The position numbers were made by a program, and so were the translations under genes. Positions 1 to 8,386 of a DNA stretch of 29,656 nt are shown one piece after another. The notes under the pieces were generated by a model. That model was not told where the DNA came from, ran no database searches, and worked only from the letters and a program-made list of their open reading frames with translations. Within the stretch, counting starts at the first letter, position 1, and the number at the start of each line of letters is the position of its first letter. The stretch comes from CAZMXI01 sp964570205 (GTDB lineage: Bacteria; Planctomycetota; Phycisphaerae; Tepidisphaerales; Tepidisphaeraceae): contig CAZMXI010000041.1 of the NCBI GenBank assembly GCA_964570205.1, positions 1 to 29,656 of the forward strand, written 5' to 3'.

Positions 1-1
1 G

Positions 2-124
2 GAGGCGGTGTGCGTTTATCTGGTGGGGGCATCGGTGGGGCTGCTGATCCTGCACGAGATATCAATGCGCATGGGGGCGAGGGAGTGTGCGGCGTTGGGT
101 GGAGGGCCGGTGGTTGAAGCCTGA
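2..124 (+). CDS. C-terminal fragment of an unidentified membrane protein (cut by window start)
   Basis: An open frame runs from the window edge to a TGA at 122-124 and gives about 40 residues. It holds one hydrophobic stretch (VCVYLVGASVGLLILHEI) followed by a short polar and glycine-rich tail, as at the end of a polytopic inner-membrane protein. The stop lies 15 bases from the stop of the convergent dehydrogenase gene. Too little is present to name a family, and a chance open frame in GC-rich DNA cannot be excluded. Confidence 0.35.
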   Translation, partial: EAVCVYLVGASVGLLILHEISMRMGARECAALGGGPVVEA

Positions 125-139
125 CCGCTGGGGCGGGAA

Positions 140-1270
140 TCAACCTTCCCCGAGGGTCCAGGCGGGGTTGTTGACGAGTTCCAGGCGGTTGGATTCGGTG
201 GAGCGGTAGGCGGCATCCATGATGGACACAACATCGAGGTTCAGCGGGAGCTGGAGGGCATCATCGGCCGGTTGGCCGCCGTCGAGCTGGCGGATCATCT
301 GTTTCTGGACCTGGTCGGCGTCGGCGGGGAGGGGATCGGGGGTGTGGGTTTCGGTCTGGCCGTGGCCGCGCTCGATGCGGACGATCTTCTGGCCGTCGCG
401 GGTGTCGATGACGAGGGTGCCGGTCTGGCCGAAGACGATGGGACCCTGGGGAACGCCGCTGTCGAGCTGGGTCCAGGAGCCTTCGAAGAGGCCGACGGCG
501 CTGGGGAAGCGGGCGAGCATGTAGCCGTTGTCGTCGGCGTCGGACCACTGGCTGTTGAAATTGCCGCGCATGCCGATGGCGGCGGTGGCGTTTTGGCCGA
601 TGAACCAGCGGGCGAAGAGCGCGCCGTAGCAGCAGTAGTCGAGCATGGCGCCGCCGCCGGTGGCGTCGTGGTGCCACCACGTGGCGGCAAGCTCGGCGGG
701 GCTGAGGGGATCGGTCTCGGTGGGGATGCCTGGGTGCTTGACGCCGGGGCCGAGGGGGCCGGTGTGGCCAGCGCGCCATTTGACCTGGATGATGTTGCCG
801 ATGGCGCCCTGGTCGATGAGCTTTTTCGCCAGGTGCGAGACGGGCTCCCAGAGGGTGGGCCAGTTCGTCAGCAGGGCGACGTTGGCGAGGCGCGCAGCGC
901 GGGCCATGCGGAGGGCATGCGGCATGGAGGCGGCCAGGGGCTTCTCGACGAGGATGTGGGCGCTGGCGGCGGCCGCCGCCTCGACGACCTCAGCGCGGCG
1001 GGTGTTTTCAGCGCAGCAGAGGATGATGTCGGGCGTCTCCCTGTCGAGCAGTTCGTGGTAGTCATCATATCTGCGGGCATAGCCGAGTTTGATGCAGTGC
1101 TTGATGTTCCAGGCGCGGGTGTAGGTGGATTCGCGGAGCTCGGGGCGGTCTGGGATGGTGTCGGCGAGGGCGACGGGCTGGACCTGGGGGTGGCTGGCGA
1201 AGAGCTGGGCGTTGTGGTCGATGTGCATGTGGGCCAGGCCGATGACTGCGGCGCGGTACTTGCGGGACAT
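140..1270 (-). CDS. Gfo/Idh/MocA family oxidoreductase (atypical active-site motif)
   Basis: 376 residues. An N-terminal Rossmann fold begins at AAVIGLAHMHIDH, and the EKP motif that carries the conserved lysine is present as VEKPLAAS. The C-terminal alpha/beta domain follows. Family members are NAD(P)-dependent dehydrogenases of sugars and inositols; the substrate cannot be told here. Where the family usually has D-x-G-x-H, this protein reads LDYCCYGALFARW, so a Tyr sits at the catalytic His position. The nucleotide-binding loop is also not the usual GxGxxG. The ATG at 1270 was chosen because AGGAG lies just upstream; an in-frame ATG further upstream lacks this. It lies 56 bases downstream of the other dehydrogenase gene on the same strand and is probably cotranscribed with it. 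Confidence 0.88.
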   Translation of the reverse strand: MSRKYRAAVIGLAHMHIDHNAQLFASHPQVQPVALADTIPDRPELRESTYTRAWNIKHCIKLGYARRYDDYHELLDRETPDIILCCAENTRRAEVVEAAAAASAHILVEKPLAASMPHALRMARAARLANVALLTNWPTLWEPVSHLAKKLIDQGAIGNIIQVKWRAGHTGPLGPGVKHPGIPTETDPLSPAELAATWWHHDATGGGAMLDYCCYGALFARWFIGQNATAAIGMRGNFNSQWSDADDNGYMLARFPSAVGLFEGSWTQLDSGVPQGPIVFGQTGTLVIDTRDGQKIVRIERGHGQTETHTPDPLPADADQVQKQMIRQLDGGQPADDALQLPLNLDVVSIMDAAYRSTESNRLELVNNPAWTLGEG

Positions 1271-1326
1271 GGAGGCTCCTGAGGATTGGCTGAAGCTCAT
1301 ACTCCGAACGCGTGCCACGAATCTGG

Positions 1327-2404
1327 TTAGAGGGCGATTTCTCGCCCTTCGGCGGCGGACTGGTAGAGGGCATCGAGTGTCTTGATGACGTNNNNNNNNN
1401 NGCGGTTCCTGGCCGCGGATGACCCTGATCATGTGCTCGGCCTCTTCCCACTGGCCGGCGAACTCGACATTTGGGCCGGGGGGAATGTGGGGTGTGACAT
1501 CGACCTGGTAAGAGCCGAGGTTGGTGGCGAGGGAGAGTGGTTCGAGAGTGAGTCCGCCCTCGGTGCCGAGGAGGATGGTCTGGCCGGTGTTGGCGGGGAT
1601 GTTGGCGGCCCAGGAGGTTTTGAAGGCGACGGTGGCGCCGCCTTCAAGGCGGATGAAGGCGGCGGCCATATCCTCGACATTAAACTGTCGGCAATCGTAG
1701 GGGCGGGGAGTGAGGACGCCGAGCGGGGCGCCGGACTCGGCGACACTGGTGGCGAGCTTTTCATCGCGGTTGGCGAGTTTGCACCAGGTCTGGCCGGAGA
1801 CGGCGGTCACGCGGGGGTTGCCCATGAGCCAGAAGAGCAGGTCGATGGCGTGGACACCGAGGTCATAGACGGGTCCGCCGCCGGAGTGCTGTTTCTGGTG
1901 GAACTGGCCCCAGGTGGGGATGCCCCGGCGGCGGAGGAAGTAGGTTTCGGCGTAGTAGATCTCGCCAAGGCGGCCGGCGTCGATGATCTGCTTGGCAGCG
2001 CGGGCGGATTCATAGAATCGGGCACTCTGGCCGACGAAGAGGATGCGCTTGGCGGCATCGGCGGCCTCGAACATACGGAGGGCGTCGGCGTGGCTGGTGG
2101 CGACGGGTTTTTCGCAGAGGACATGAGCGCCCGCGTGGAGGGCCTCGATGGCCTGCTCCTTGTGGTAGCAGTTGGGTGTGCAGATGGAGACGATGTCGAG
2201 GCGCGCCTCCTTGAGCATGCGCATCCAGTCGCCGTAGGCGCTGGGGATGGCGTGCGTTTCGGCGATGAGGCTGGCGCGGTCGTGGAGGATGTCGGCCACG
2301 GCGACAATCTCGACCTCATCAGCGCGATTCTTCCAGGCGGGAATGTGGGCGGCGGTGGCGATCATGCCGGTGCCGATGATTCCGACGCGAAGTCTGCTGG
2401 ACAT
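1327..2404 (-). CDS. Gfo/Idh/MocA family oxidoreductase (interrupted by a 10-N assembly gap)
   Basis: NAD(P)-dependent dehydrogenase-like protein. The N-terminus RVGIIGTGMIATAAHIPAW is a standard Rossmann dinucleotide loop. EKPVATS supplies the conserved Lys, and DLGVHAIDLLFWLMG carries the conserved His and Asp. The gene is complete but crosses the N gap at 1392-1401. Left of the gap the frame reads GQEP plus a codon beginning with C. Right of it, in a different apparent frame, VIKTLDALYQSAAEGREIAL ends at a TAA (1327-1329), a typical family C-terminus. The real missing piece must be a multiple of three bases, and about 24 would fit the usual spacing. The ATG at 2404 has GAGGT about 9 bases upstream. 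This is not a pseudogene. Confidence 0.9.
1392..1401. other. Assembly gap (10 N) inside a dehydrogenase gene
   Basis: Ten N bases of placeholder length. Coding frames on the two sides match a single Gfo/Idh gene only if the true gap length is a multiple of three, so the number of Ns does not reflect the real number of bases. Confidence 0.97.
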
Positions 2405-2589
2405 GGGTAGAATACCTCGCAAATGCCGACGAATTGGCCCCGCCGCCTTGTATCGGGGGAGGATGGGGATGTCAAATGAGATCAGCGCGGCGCCAGCTTG
2501 TCCGGGATCAAGAGGATTCATACGGCGGCAGAACGGTCCCGTTGACGCGAAGGCGGGGCGGGTGGGACGATGCTGGGGAAGGAGATGCG

Positions 2590-2957
2590 ATGGATCAACC
2601 GGGCGCGCTATATCGGCCGGGGTTGGCGCTGCCGACGAGCCTGTATCAACCGACGATGACGCATGGGTACAGGAAGCTGGGGCGCGGGGGAACCGGGAAA
2701 TGTGTCGCGTGTATTTGCGGGAAGAACCGTTCGATGGGGAGGTGCGGTGCGCTGCGGGCTGGCAGCGGCGGTGGATTATTCGAGGAACTTGCGGTTTGAA
2801 GAGGAGGACTTGGCGCACCTGGGGACGCGGGTGGGCAATGACGGGCGGCCGCTGTTTGAGAGGATTTCTGCATAATGCGGGGTTGGAGCCGAGACTGAGC
2901 AACCTGCGGACCAGTCAGGTGATGGCGGCGCGGAGAAAGGGCGACACATCGCGATAA
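2590..2957 (+). pseudogene. pncB: Decayed N-terminal remnant of nicotinate phosphoribosyltransferase
   Basis: Fragments of one family appear in order but in changing frames. Frame 1 (ATG 2590, with AAGGAG at 2579-2584) reads LPTSLYQPTMTHGYRKLGR, close to the NAPRTase N-terminal TDLYQLTM-x-x-GY signature. From about 2691 another frame reads REMCRVYLREEPFDGEVR, like the F-R-x-x-PF segment. From about 2770 a third frame reads FEEEDLAHLGTRVGNDG before a TAA at 2873-2875. A last piece, LSNLRTSQVMAARRKGD, resembles the NFQTLIATKAAR region after an internal deletion and ends at a TGA (2955-2957). The catalytic C-terminal two thirds are absent. NAPRTase would make nicotinate mononucleotide for NAD salvage, but this copy cannot. 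Family assignment rests on remembered motifs. I see nothing else in 2405-2578. Confidence 0.72.
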
Positions 2958-3018
2958 CGCTGGCGGCGTGGGTGTGGTAAAAGAATGCAACTGGCCCCGC
3001 GTCCGTGTCGGTCTGCGG

Positions 3019-3027
3019 TGCCATAAT
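3019..3027 (+). promoter_or_regulatory. Possible extended -10 promoter for the PQQ-propeller gene
   Basis: TG-C-CATAAT lies 23 bases before the ATG at 3051. A start near 3034 would leave a short leader containing the GGGAGAG ribosome site. No convincing -35 is visible, so an extended -10 type is the only supported reading. Confidence 0.35.
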
Positions 3028-3050
3028 CCGTACTGCGGGAGAGCGATTTC

Positions 3051-4544
3051 ATGCGTTTGATGTTTCTGCCCGGCATCCTTGTCGTCGCGGCCGTGTGCAT
3101 AGGTGCCGATCAACCGCAGTGGGGGCAGCGATACACACGGAACCAGGTGTCCTTCGAGACAAACCTGCCGGCGTCGTTCGATCCGGAGACGAAGAAGAAC
3201 GTGCGATGGACGGCGGAACTGGGGTCGGAGACCTATGCGACGCCGATCGTCGCGAATGGGAAGGTGCTGATCGGCACCAACAACCATCGGCCGCGTGATC
3301 CTCGACATTCAGGCGACCGTGGCATTCTCCTGTGCCTCGACGAGAAGTCGGGCGGCATGCTTTGGCAGCTTGTGGTTCCGAAGATGGGGCCGGACCCGTA
3401 TCTCGATTGGCCGGGCGGGGGGATTGTGTCGCCGCCGAGCGTAGAGGGCGACCGGTGCTATCTGGTCACCAATCGAGGCGAGGTGGTGTGTCTGGACCTG
3501 AATGGACTGGCCGATGGGAATGATGGGCCGTTTCGGGATGAAGCAGAGCACCAGACGCCGTCGGGGAGGGACCTTATTGAACTGGGCAAGACCGATGCGG
3601 ACATTGTCTGGTTATATGACTTGGTGGGGCAGGCGGGGATCTACCCGCACGACGCGGGGCATTCGTCGATCCTGATCCACGGGGATGTGCTTTACGTGAA
3701 CACCTCCAACGGCGTGGATAATACGCATCGGAAGATCCGCAAGCCGGATGCGCCGAGCCTGGTGGCGATTGACAAGAAGACCGGGCGGCTGCTCGCGCGC
3801 GACCACGAGGGGATGGGCGCGCGGACGGTTCACTGCACGTGGTCGAGCCCTGCGATGGGCGAGGTTGCCGGCAGGAACCAGGTGTTCTTCGGCGGTGGCG
3901 ATGGGTGCGTATATGCCTTTGAGCCGGTGGCATCCATGCCGCCGGAAGGCCAGGTGGACAGACTGTCGCTGGTATGGAAATTCGAGATGGACCCGGCCGC
4001 GCCGAAGGAGAACGTGCATCGCTGGATGGGCAACCGGCGGGAGAGCGCGAGCAACATCAAGAGCATGCCCGTATTTCATGAAGGTCGCGTGTATGTGACG
4101 GCGGGGGGCGATGTGTGGTGGGGCAAGCGGCTGTCGTGGATGAAGTGCATCGATCCGGGCCGTCAAGGCGACGTGACCGACACGGCGCTGATCTGGTCGT
4201 ACGAAATGCCGAGCCATTGCTGCACGACGCCGGCCATTCATGATGGACTGGCGTATGTTGCGGATTCGGCCCATAACCTGCACTGTCTGGATCTGAAAAC
4301 GGGCAAGAATGTGTGGACGCACCAGCTTGACGGAGAATGCTGGGCGTCGGCCTTGGCGGCGGACGGCAAGGTTTATATTGGATCAAGGCGGGGGGATTTC
4401 TGGGTCTTGGCGGCCGGGCGTGAGAAGAAAGTGCTTCATCGGATCGACCTGGGCAGCCCGATATCCGCAACCGCAACCGTTGCGAACGGCGTGATTTACA
4501 TCGCGACGAACCATCGATTGTACGCGGTTGCGGCGATTCCTTGA
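3051..4544 (+). CDS. Secreted PQQ-like beta-propeller repeat protein
   Basis: 497 residues. A signal peptide (MRLMFLPGILVVAAVCIGA, cleaved before DQPQW) indicates export. The rest is a run of propeller blades with the typical pattern P-V/I-x-x-G-x-V-Y-x-x-T followed by C/A-L-D-x-x-T-G. Examples are TPIVANGKVLIGT, SPPSVEGDRCYLVTNRGEV, TTPAIHDGLAYVADSAHN and ATATVANGVIYIATNHRLYA, consistent with about eight blades. The fold is shared by BamB and quinoprotein dehydrogenases. No dehydrogenase catalytic or haem motif (CxxCH) is seen, so it is more likely a binding or scaffold protein than a PQQ enzyme. The ATG at 3051 has GGGAGAG upstream and gives a proper signal peptide. Confidence 0.88.
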   Translation: MRLMFLPGILVVAAVCIGADQPQWGQRYTRNQVSFETNLPASFDPETKKNVRWTAELGSETYATPIVANGKVLIGTNNHRPRDPRHSGDRGILLCLDEKSGGMLWQLVVPKMGPDPYLDWPGGGIVSPPSVEGDRCYLVTNRGEVVCLDLNGLADGNDGPFRDEAEHQTPSGRDLIELGKTDADIVWLYDLVGQAGIYPHDAGHSSILIHGDVLYVNTSNGVDNTHRKIRKPDAPSLVAIDKKTGRLLARDHEGMGARTVHCTWSSPAMGEVAGRNQVFFGGGDGCVYAFEPVASMPPEGQVDRLSLVWKFEMDPAAPKENVHRWMGNRRESASNIKSMPVFHEGRVYVTAGGDVWWGKRLSWMKCIDPGRQGDVTDTALIWSYEMPSHCCTTPAIHDGLAYVADSAHNLHCLDLKTGKNVWTHQLDGECWASALAADGKVYIGSRRGDFWVLAAGREKKVLHRIDLGSPISATATVANGVIYIATNHRLYAVAAIP

Positions 4545-4658
4545 ATGCCGGGCGACTGGGCGGGGTTATCGGCGTGAACCATCTTGTTCCGAGCGAGAGA
4601 TCGTGTACTCTCCTGGCTTGGGGGATTGACCGATTAAAAGGAGCAGAAAGCCCCAACC

Positions 4659-6011
4659 ATGACGCAGACCAGCAACGGCCACATCAAGCATTTTGTCCTG
4701 GATACGAACGTCCTTTTGCACAACCCCAATGCGCTGTTTATGTTCGCGGACAATGAGGTTGTGATTCCGTTCGACGTGATCGAGGAACTGGACAAGTTCA
4801 AGACGGCGAACGACGACCTGGGAAGAAACGCCCGCACCGTGATCCGGCACCTGGACCAGTTGCGCGAAGCGGGTGATCTGTCGGCCGGGGTGAAGGTTGA
4901 GCAGACGGGCGGGCGGGTCCGGGTGGTGCTGGATGAGGACCAGAAGCTGTGTCCCGGGCTGACGGCGAACACCCCTGACAACCGCATCATCTGTTGCGCG
5001 TATAACCTGCATCGCGCCGGCAAGCGAGTGGTGTTCATTTCCAAGGATATCAACGCCCGCATCAAGAGCGACACGATGGGGCTGACGACGCAGGATTTCG
5101 AGGCGCAGAAGGTTGATTTTGAGCGGTTGTACACGGGGTGGCGAGAGATGCGGGCGCCGACGGCGGTGATTGATGAGCTGTTCTCGAAGAAGCAGGTGAA
5201 ACTGTCGCCGGAGCAGCCCCTGATCGCCAATGAGTTCATCCTTCTAAAGGATGAGCAGGATGATTCACACTCCGCATTGGGGCGGTACAAGAATGACCTG
5301 GGTGTGGTGGTGCCGGTTCGGCCACGGCGTTCGCCCATCTTCGGCATCATGCCCAGGAACCTCCAGCAGACGATGGCGATGGACCTGCTGCTGGATGACT
5401 CGGTGAAGCTGGTGACGCTGATCGGATCGGCCGGCACCGGCAAGACGCTGCTCGCGCTGGCCGCTGGGATGACCAAGACACTGAACGAGCAGGCCTACCA
5501 GAAGATGCTGTGCGCCCGGCCGATCATGCCGCTGGGGCGGGATATTGGTTACCTGCCGGGAGACAAGGATGAGAAACTGACGGCATGGATGCAGCCAATC
5601 TTCGACAACGTCTCCTACCTGCTTTCCAATCGCCTGTCCGGCGAGTCCAGCCATGCGCCGCTGTCGACGGTGGAACAGCGGATCAAGCAGCTCCTGGATT
5701 CGGGGCAGATGGTTCTGGAGCCGCTGACGTACATTCGCGGGCGAAGCATTCCGCACCAGTTCATGATCGTGGATGAAGCCCAGAACCTCACCCCGCATGA
5801 GGTGAAGACCATCGCCAGCCGTGTCGGCGAAGGCACCAAGCTGGTCCTCACCGGCGACCCCACGCAGATCGACGATCCGTACCTCGATTCCAGCAGTAAC
5901 GGCCTGTCCTACCTTGTCGAACGCCTCAAGAGCAAGACGATTGTCGGGCACGTAACCATGGTCAAGAGCGAGCGGTCGGAGCTTGCCAGCCTGATCGCGG
6001 CCGAGCTGTAG
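4659..6011 (+). CDS. phoH: PIN domain-PhoH family ATPase
   Basis: 450 residues, cytoplasmic. The N-terminal PIN nuclease-like domain (about 1-150) starts FVLDTNVLLHNP with Asp15 and keeps further acidic positions in VIEELDKFK and FISKDINARIKSD. The C-terminal PhoH ATPase domain has Walker A GSAGTGKT (residues 256-263), the family signature RPIMPLGRDIGYLPGD, and Walker B IVDEAQN (Asp372, Glu373). This PIN-PhoH fusion (YlaK/PhoH2 type) is known as an RNA helicase/RNase. The ATG is fixed by alignment with family N-termini; its purine-rich AAAGGAG (4637-4643) lies an unusually long 15 bases upstream. It is convergent with citrate synthase. Confidence 0.93.
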   Translation: MTQTSNGHIKHFVLDTNVLLHNPNALFMFADNEVVIPFDVIEELDKFKTANDDLGRNARTVIRHLDQLREAGDLSAGVKVEQTGGRVRVVLDEDQKLCPGLTANTPDNRIICCAYNLHRAGKRVVFISKDINARIKSDTMGLTTQDFEAQKVDFERLYTGWREMRAPTAVIDELFSKKQVKLSPEQPLIANEFILLKDEQDDSHSALGRYKNDLGVVVPVRPRRSPIFGIMPRNLQQTMAMDLLLDDSVKLVTLIGSAGTGKTLLALAAGMTKTLNEQAYQKMLCARPIMPLGRDIGYLPGDKDEKLTAWMQPIFDNVSYLLSNRLSGESSHAPLSTVEQRIKQLLDSGQMVLEPLTYIRGRSIPHQFMIVDEAQNLTPHEVKTIASRVGEGTKLVLTGDPTQIDDPYLDSSSNGLSYLVERLKSKTIVGHVTMVKSERSELASLIAAEL

Positions 6012-6115
6012 CAGCGGCCACAAGAGGGCAGCTCGTAGATTCACAAGCTTCCGATGGGGTACCGGGCGTATTCTGTTGGGATGGCCGCATGCCATCGACT
6101 CGGGCAGAAGGAACA

Positions 6116-6147
6116 GGCGAGAGCGGCGGTGGTGGACCCCTCTCGCC
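6116..6147. terminator. Hairpin between convergent phoH and citrate synthase genes
   Basis: An 8-bp perfect inverted repeat, GGCGAGAG (6116-6123) and CTCTCGCC (6140-6147), with a 16-base loop. It lies between two convergent stops and could end transcription from both sides. No strong T-tract follows on either strand. Confidence 0.4.
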
Positions 6148-6172
6148 CTGGTCTTGTTCGCCGCATCAGCGG

Positions 6173-7459
<1,287 letters not shown>

Positions 7460-7595
7460 GAATGTGCCTCAAAGAGAGCCATGAAGGGCCGCCGACAGGG
7501 CGAGTGCCCACAACTTACGAGCCAGGCTTTCTTGCGGTTGCACCATGATGCTTGTGCAGGTGCTCGCTGTGAACCCGGATGTCCATACCGCACTA

Positions 7596-7625
7596 AGTGT
7601 AGTCGAGTTGATCTCCGGAAGACAA
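7596..7625 (-). promoter_or_regulatory. Possible sigma70-type promoter for citrate synthase
   Basis: Reading the minus strand, TTGTCT (7625-7620) is followed after 18 bases by TACACT (7601-7596). A start near 7590 would give a leader of about 130 bases before gltA. Both boxes are imperfect. Confidence 0.33.
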
Positions 7626-7735
7626 AATGGGCAGCAACGGAAAACGAAAAATCGTCGTCTCGCAATTCGCGGGTTCAGGCCGACTTATGCGACCGTCTTG
7701 CCCCGGCTGACGGTTCATGCCACGATACCGTCGAG

Positions 7736-8125
7736 ATGATGGAACACACGATTACCCTGCGCGTGCGGTATCCAGAGGCCGATCCGATGGGCTATGTGCA
7801 TCACAGCAGATACCTGCAGTACATGGAGATGGGCCGAATCGAGTTGTTGCGCCGGATGGGGTACAGCTACGCGGATTTTGAGCGGCAGGGGATATTCTTC
7901 GTCGTTGTGAAGGCCGAGATTCGATTCAAGGCGCCAGCGCGTTTTGATGACGAGTTGGCGTTGACGACGAAGGTTGTTCGCACCACTGCGGTACGGATTG
8001 ATCACGCCTATGAGTTGCGGCGTGGCCAGAGTCTGCTTGCTGAAGCATCGACCACCATCGCCTGCGTCGATCGGGAGGGCGTGCTACAGGCGATGCCGGA
8101 GCATTTGAGGGTTGCGGGTGACTAG
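7736..8125 (+). CDS. Hotdog-fold acyl-CoA thioesterase (YbgC/FcbC, 4-hydroxybenzoyl-CoA thioesterase type)
   Basis: 129 residues, the usual family size. The N-terminal signature RVRYPEADPMGYVHHSRYL carries the catalytic Asp and the G-x-V-x-H-x-x-Y motif of the FcbC/YbgC group. The remainder (EIRFKAPARFDDEL, then a beta-sheet C-terminus) fits a single hotdog domain that hydrolyses an acyl-CoA thioester in the cytoplasm. The substrate cannot be told. Two ATGs in tandem (7736 and 7739) are possible starts, with only a weak purine run upstream. The open frame extends further upstream but shows no family similarity there. Confidence 0.88.
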   Translation: MMEHTITLRVRYPEADPMGYVHHSRYLQYMEMGRIELLRRMGYSYADFERQGIFFVVVKAEIRFKAPARFDDELALTTKVVRTTAVRIDHAYELRRGQSLLAEASTTIACVDREGVLQAMPEHLRVAGD

Positions 8126-8137
8126 CGCAGAGAAAAC

Positions 8138-8193
8138 GGCGATCCGCCGGGCACGTCAGCGGGTGGGTAAGCCCGCAGCTTCGGCGGATCGCC
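8138..8193. terminator. Long nested hairpin after the thioesterase gene
   Basis: A perfect 12-bp inverted repeat, GGCGATCCGCCG (8138-8149) and CGGCGGATCGCC (8182-8193), begins 12 bases after the thioesterase stop. Its 32-base loop holds a second small stem, GCGGG (8159-8163) with CCCGC (8172-8176). There is no T-tract. It probably serves as a transcript end or 3' stabiliser. Confidence 0.55.
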
Positions 8194-8386
8194 TGTGCCG
8201 GAGCCAGCGTTTGCGGCCGGAGCCGGTTTACTGGATTGCATAGGGGGCTGGAGAGCCAGCGCGCACCCACGACGAAACTCATGGTATCGCATGGCTGTGT
8301 TCCATAAATCGGGCAAAGAACTGAAGTTGGCATCCAAGGAATCCCTCATGGTGGCATAGGGCGGCTACATTCTGCGCCGTTTCTGC

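Noticed and set aside
272..2410. Long Gly/Ala/Val-rich open frames on the plus strand opposite both dehydrogenases
   Set aside because: They are the antisense of well-supported Gfo/Idh genes, their composition is that of GC-rich mirror frames, and they have no family motif.
2434..2799. Plus-strand frame as a complete small gene
   Set aside because: It holds only the first segment of the nicotinate phosphoribosyltransferase relic, and the matching sequence continues in other frames.
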